Source: Rhodospirillaceae bacterium UBA6608
Lineage (GTDB): Bacteria > Pseudomonadota > Alphaproteobacteria > Rhodospirillales_A > Casp-alpha2
Direction of reading: 5' to 3'
Length of the DNA: 5,885 nucleotides
Assembly (NCBI GenBank): GCA_002433335.1
Contig: DJHY01000045.1
Coordinates: 1-5,885, forward strand
Below are positions 4,138 through 5,885 of the stretch, in pieces. Numbering within the stretch: the stretch's first letter is position 1; each line of letters starts with the position of its first letter. The notes below the pieces were generated by a model. It was not told where the DNA came from, did no database searches, and saw nothing but the letters and a program-made list of their open reading frames with translations. The translations under genes and the position numbers were made by a program.

Positions 4138-5847
4138 TCAAATCACGTCGAACGCGATTGCGTGGCGGGTGTCTTCGCGCGTGAACGGCAGCACGCCGTG
4201 CCAGACGTAGGATGGAAACAGCACCAGCTTCCCGGGCTCCGGCCGGATCGTGAAGCGCGTTCGATTACGATCGCTCACATAAAACTCGGGCGGGGCGCCG
4301 AACTGAATACACCCCTCGCCCGCGGCCCAGACCTCTTCCGGCAGGTCCGGAACCTTTACGTAATAAACGCCTGACAACCAGCCTTCGTCATGGATGTGGC
4401 TGGCGTCATACCCCGCCCCGCGCAGGATCGTCGACCACGCGCCGGTAAATCTGAAATCCGGGTTGATATAGCGCAGGAACGGATGGCTGGCGTCGTGTTC
4501 CAGGGTCTCGATATACCGTTTGATCGATTTAACGATCTCGGCCTTGACCAGGGCGACCGTGCCGGTCGGCCCGTTAAACAGATTATCCGGAATTTGCGTT
4601 CCACCCTGCATCGTCTGATTGATCGGCGGCGGCAACTCCTTGTGACGGGCCTCAAGCTCCGCATGTAGGGCGGCATTGAAGTCATCCAGACTGTCATATC
4701 CCGGCGGCACGTCGATCAGGCGCTGGGTCACGGCAGTATCGAAATCGACCACCTTGGCCAGATTCGGGTCCTCCGCCTCGGTCATGGCAATGGTCAGCAG
4801 GCCCAGGGTCGTCGACCGGCGCGGATTGCCTTCGTGCGAGGCTTTGAGGGGGGCGATCGCCTCGGCATGGCGTCCGGCCCGCAGCAGCGTCTTGCCGCGG
4901 AATGCCTGAACTTCCGGATCGCTCGGGTCCAGCGCCACGGCCTTGTCCAACTCAGACAAGGCCTCGTCCTGTTTCCCCAGCGCCGACAGGGCCGCGCCCA
5001 AAAAGCCATGTGCCTGGGCGCTATTCGGCGCCAGCGCCACGGCGCGGCGCAACACGGCCTCGGCCTGTTCGTACCAATGATCGACCACCAGGGACCGGCC
5101 GTATTGCAGATGGGCCATCGGATGATCCGGTAGTTCGCGGCAAACCCAACGGAACGTGTCGTGCATCTGGTCCTGATGACCGGCCGTCCACATCAGGTTC
5201 TTGAAGCATTCGTGCGCCCCTTCATGGAAGGGATCCAGGGAAACCGCCTTGCGGCAGGCATCGAAGGCTTCTTCCTGGCGGTCCAACTCGAAATAGATCG
5301 CGCCCAGGCTGACATAGGAATCGGGCCAGCCTCCGGAAATCCGGATCGCCTGCTCGAACGCATGGGCGGCGTCCGTCGGGCGCGCCGCCGTCTGCAACGC
5401 GGCCCCGTAGTTGTGCCAAAGCTCCGGGTCCTGATTCTGCACGGCCAGGGCCGCTTCGAAACTGGCGATCGCCCCTGGCAGGTCGTCCAACTTCTGCAGG
5501 GCCAGCCCGCGATTGTTCAGGAAATCCGGATTGCCGGACGTCAGGGACAGGGCGCGGTCCGCCGCCGCCAAGGCGCCTGGAAAATCGTTGGAATGGTAAC
5601 GGGCTAGGCTCAGGTTGTTCCACCAGGGGGCCTTACCGCCGTCGATGGCGACGGCTTGCTCCAGCATCGCCTTGGCCCCCGCCAAGTCGCCGCCCTGCAT
5701 CAAGGCGACGCCGAACAGGTGCGAGGCCTCGCCATGGCCCGGATTGGCCGCCAGGAACCGGCGGTACAGATCGCAGGCTGCCGCGAGATCGCCAGCCTGG
5801 TGGCGGGCGAAGGCCTGTTGCAGGGAAACGGCGGCGGGCGAGGTCAT
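4138..5847 (-). CDS. TPR-repeat protein with C-terminal 2-oxoglutarate/Fe(II) oxygenase domain
   Basis: A 569-residue two-part protein, numbered from the ATG at 5847. Residues 6-343 hold about ten consecutive 34-residue TPR units with the usual W/L-G-A-P pattern, for example at 39-70, 107-139, 175-207 and 276-309; the unit near 208-241 is degenerate. Residues about 368-569 match the putative 2OG-Fe(II) oxygenase type seen after TPRs in bacteria: a QTMQGGTQ-like segment (411-418), HIHDEGWLSGVYYVKVP (484-500), FPSYVWHGVLPF (544-555) and DTRHAIAFDV (559-568). His484/His486 with Asp487 or Glu488 and distal His550 are candidate iron ligands; Arg561 is the expected 2-oxoglutarate-binding residue. 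Such domains hydroxylate proteins or small molecules; the TPRs probably select a partner. There is no signal peptide, so it is cytosolic. The start is uncertain: GTG at 5853 is 2 codons upstream, the frame is open to the right edge, and no clear Shine-Dalgarno precedes either. The ATG gives an opening typical of TPR proteins. Confidence 0.88.
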   Translation of the reverse strand: MTSPAAVSLQQAFARHQAGDLAAACDLYRRFLAANPGHGEASHLFGVALMQGGDLAGAKAMLEQAVAIDGGKAPWWNNLSLARYHSNDFPGALAAADRALSLTSGNPDFLNNRGLALQKLDDLPGAIASFEAALAVQNQDPELWHNYGAALQTAARPTDAAHAFEQAIRISGGWPDSYVSLGAIYFELDRQEEAFDACRKAVSLDPFHEGAHECFKNLMWTAGHQDQMHDTFRWVCRELPDHPMAHLQYGRSLVVDHWYEQAEAVLRRAVALAPNSAQAHGFLGAALSALGKQDEALSELDKAVALDPSDPEVQAFRGKTLLRAGRHAEAIAPLKASHEGNPRRSTTLGLLTIAMTEAEDPNLAKVVDFDTAVTQRLIDVPPGYDSLDDFNAALHAELEARHKELPPPINQTMQGGTQIPDNLFNGPTGTVALVKAEIVKSIKRYIETLEHDASHPFLRYINPDFRFTGAWSTILRGAGYDASHIHDEGWLSGVYYVKVPDLPEEVWAAGEGCIQFGAPPEFYVSDRNRTRFTIRPEPGKLVLFPSYVWHGVLPFTREDTRHAIAFDVI

Positions 5848-5885
5848 CGGCACAGGCCGTAAAAGGCTTTGGCCCGGTACGTTTA

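Noticed and set aside
4009..4374. Plus-strand frame of 121 codons over the terminator and the 3' end of the TPR-oxygenase gene
   Set aside because: It is mostly antisense to the oxygenase domain, contains the terminator hairpin and has no ribosome binding site or family match.

Overview
The window looks like chromosomal DNA from a GC-rich alphaproteobacterium, possibly of the Rhodospirillales. This rests on strong G/C preference at third codon positions, tight same-strand gene packing and the protein families present; the taxonomic placement is inference. Nothing indicates phage, transposon, CRISPR, rRNA or tRNA content.

Left two-thirds (1-3522), all minus strand: a regulator and three enzyme genes in one direction. 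In transcription order these are a GcvA-like LysR regulator (3522-2518), a D-isomer-specific 2-hydroxyacid dehydrogenase (2440-1466), a second 2-hydroxyacid dehydrogenase resembling hydroxy(phenyl)pyruvate/glyoxylate reductases (1457-519), and the first 165 codons of a serine-hydroxymethyltransferase-like PLP enzyme (496 to the left edge). Gaps are 77, 8 and 22 nt, so at least the three enzyme genes form an operon. The fold-type-I PLP enzyme keeps the SHMT framework but has Leu and Pro where E. coli SHMT has catalytic Glu57 and Tyr55, so an ordinary folate-dependent SHMT reaction is doubtful. With a GcvA-like regulator and two 2-oxoacid/2-hydroxyacid oxidoreductases, the set looks like a small uncharacterised route for an amino acid or hydroxy acid related to glycine, serine or another beta-hydroxy amino acid (inference).

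Middle (3523-4137): a 219-nt divergent intergenic region with two good inverted repeats, then a 48-codon plus-strand gene (3742-3888) with a near-ideal Shine-Dalgarno. It is followed by about 200 nt of potentially structured 3' sequence ending in a strong Rho-independent terminator (4024-4088). The small gene has no family I recognise and is the least explained element here.

Right third (4138-5847), minus strand, convergent with the small gene: a protein of about 569 residues made of some ten TPR repeats fused to a C-terminal 2-oxoglutarate/Fe(II) oxygenase domain. Its reading frame stays open to the right edge, so its start is not fully certain.
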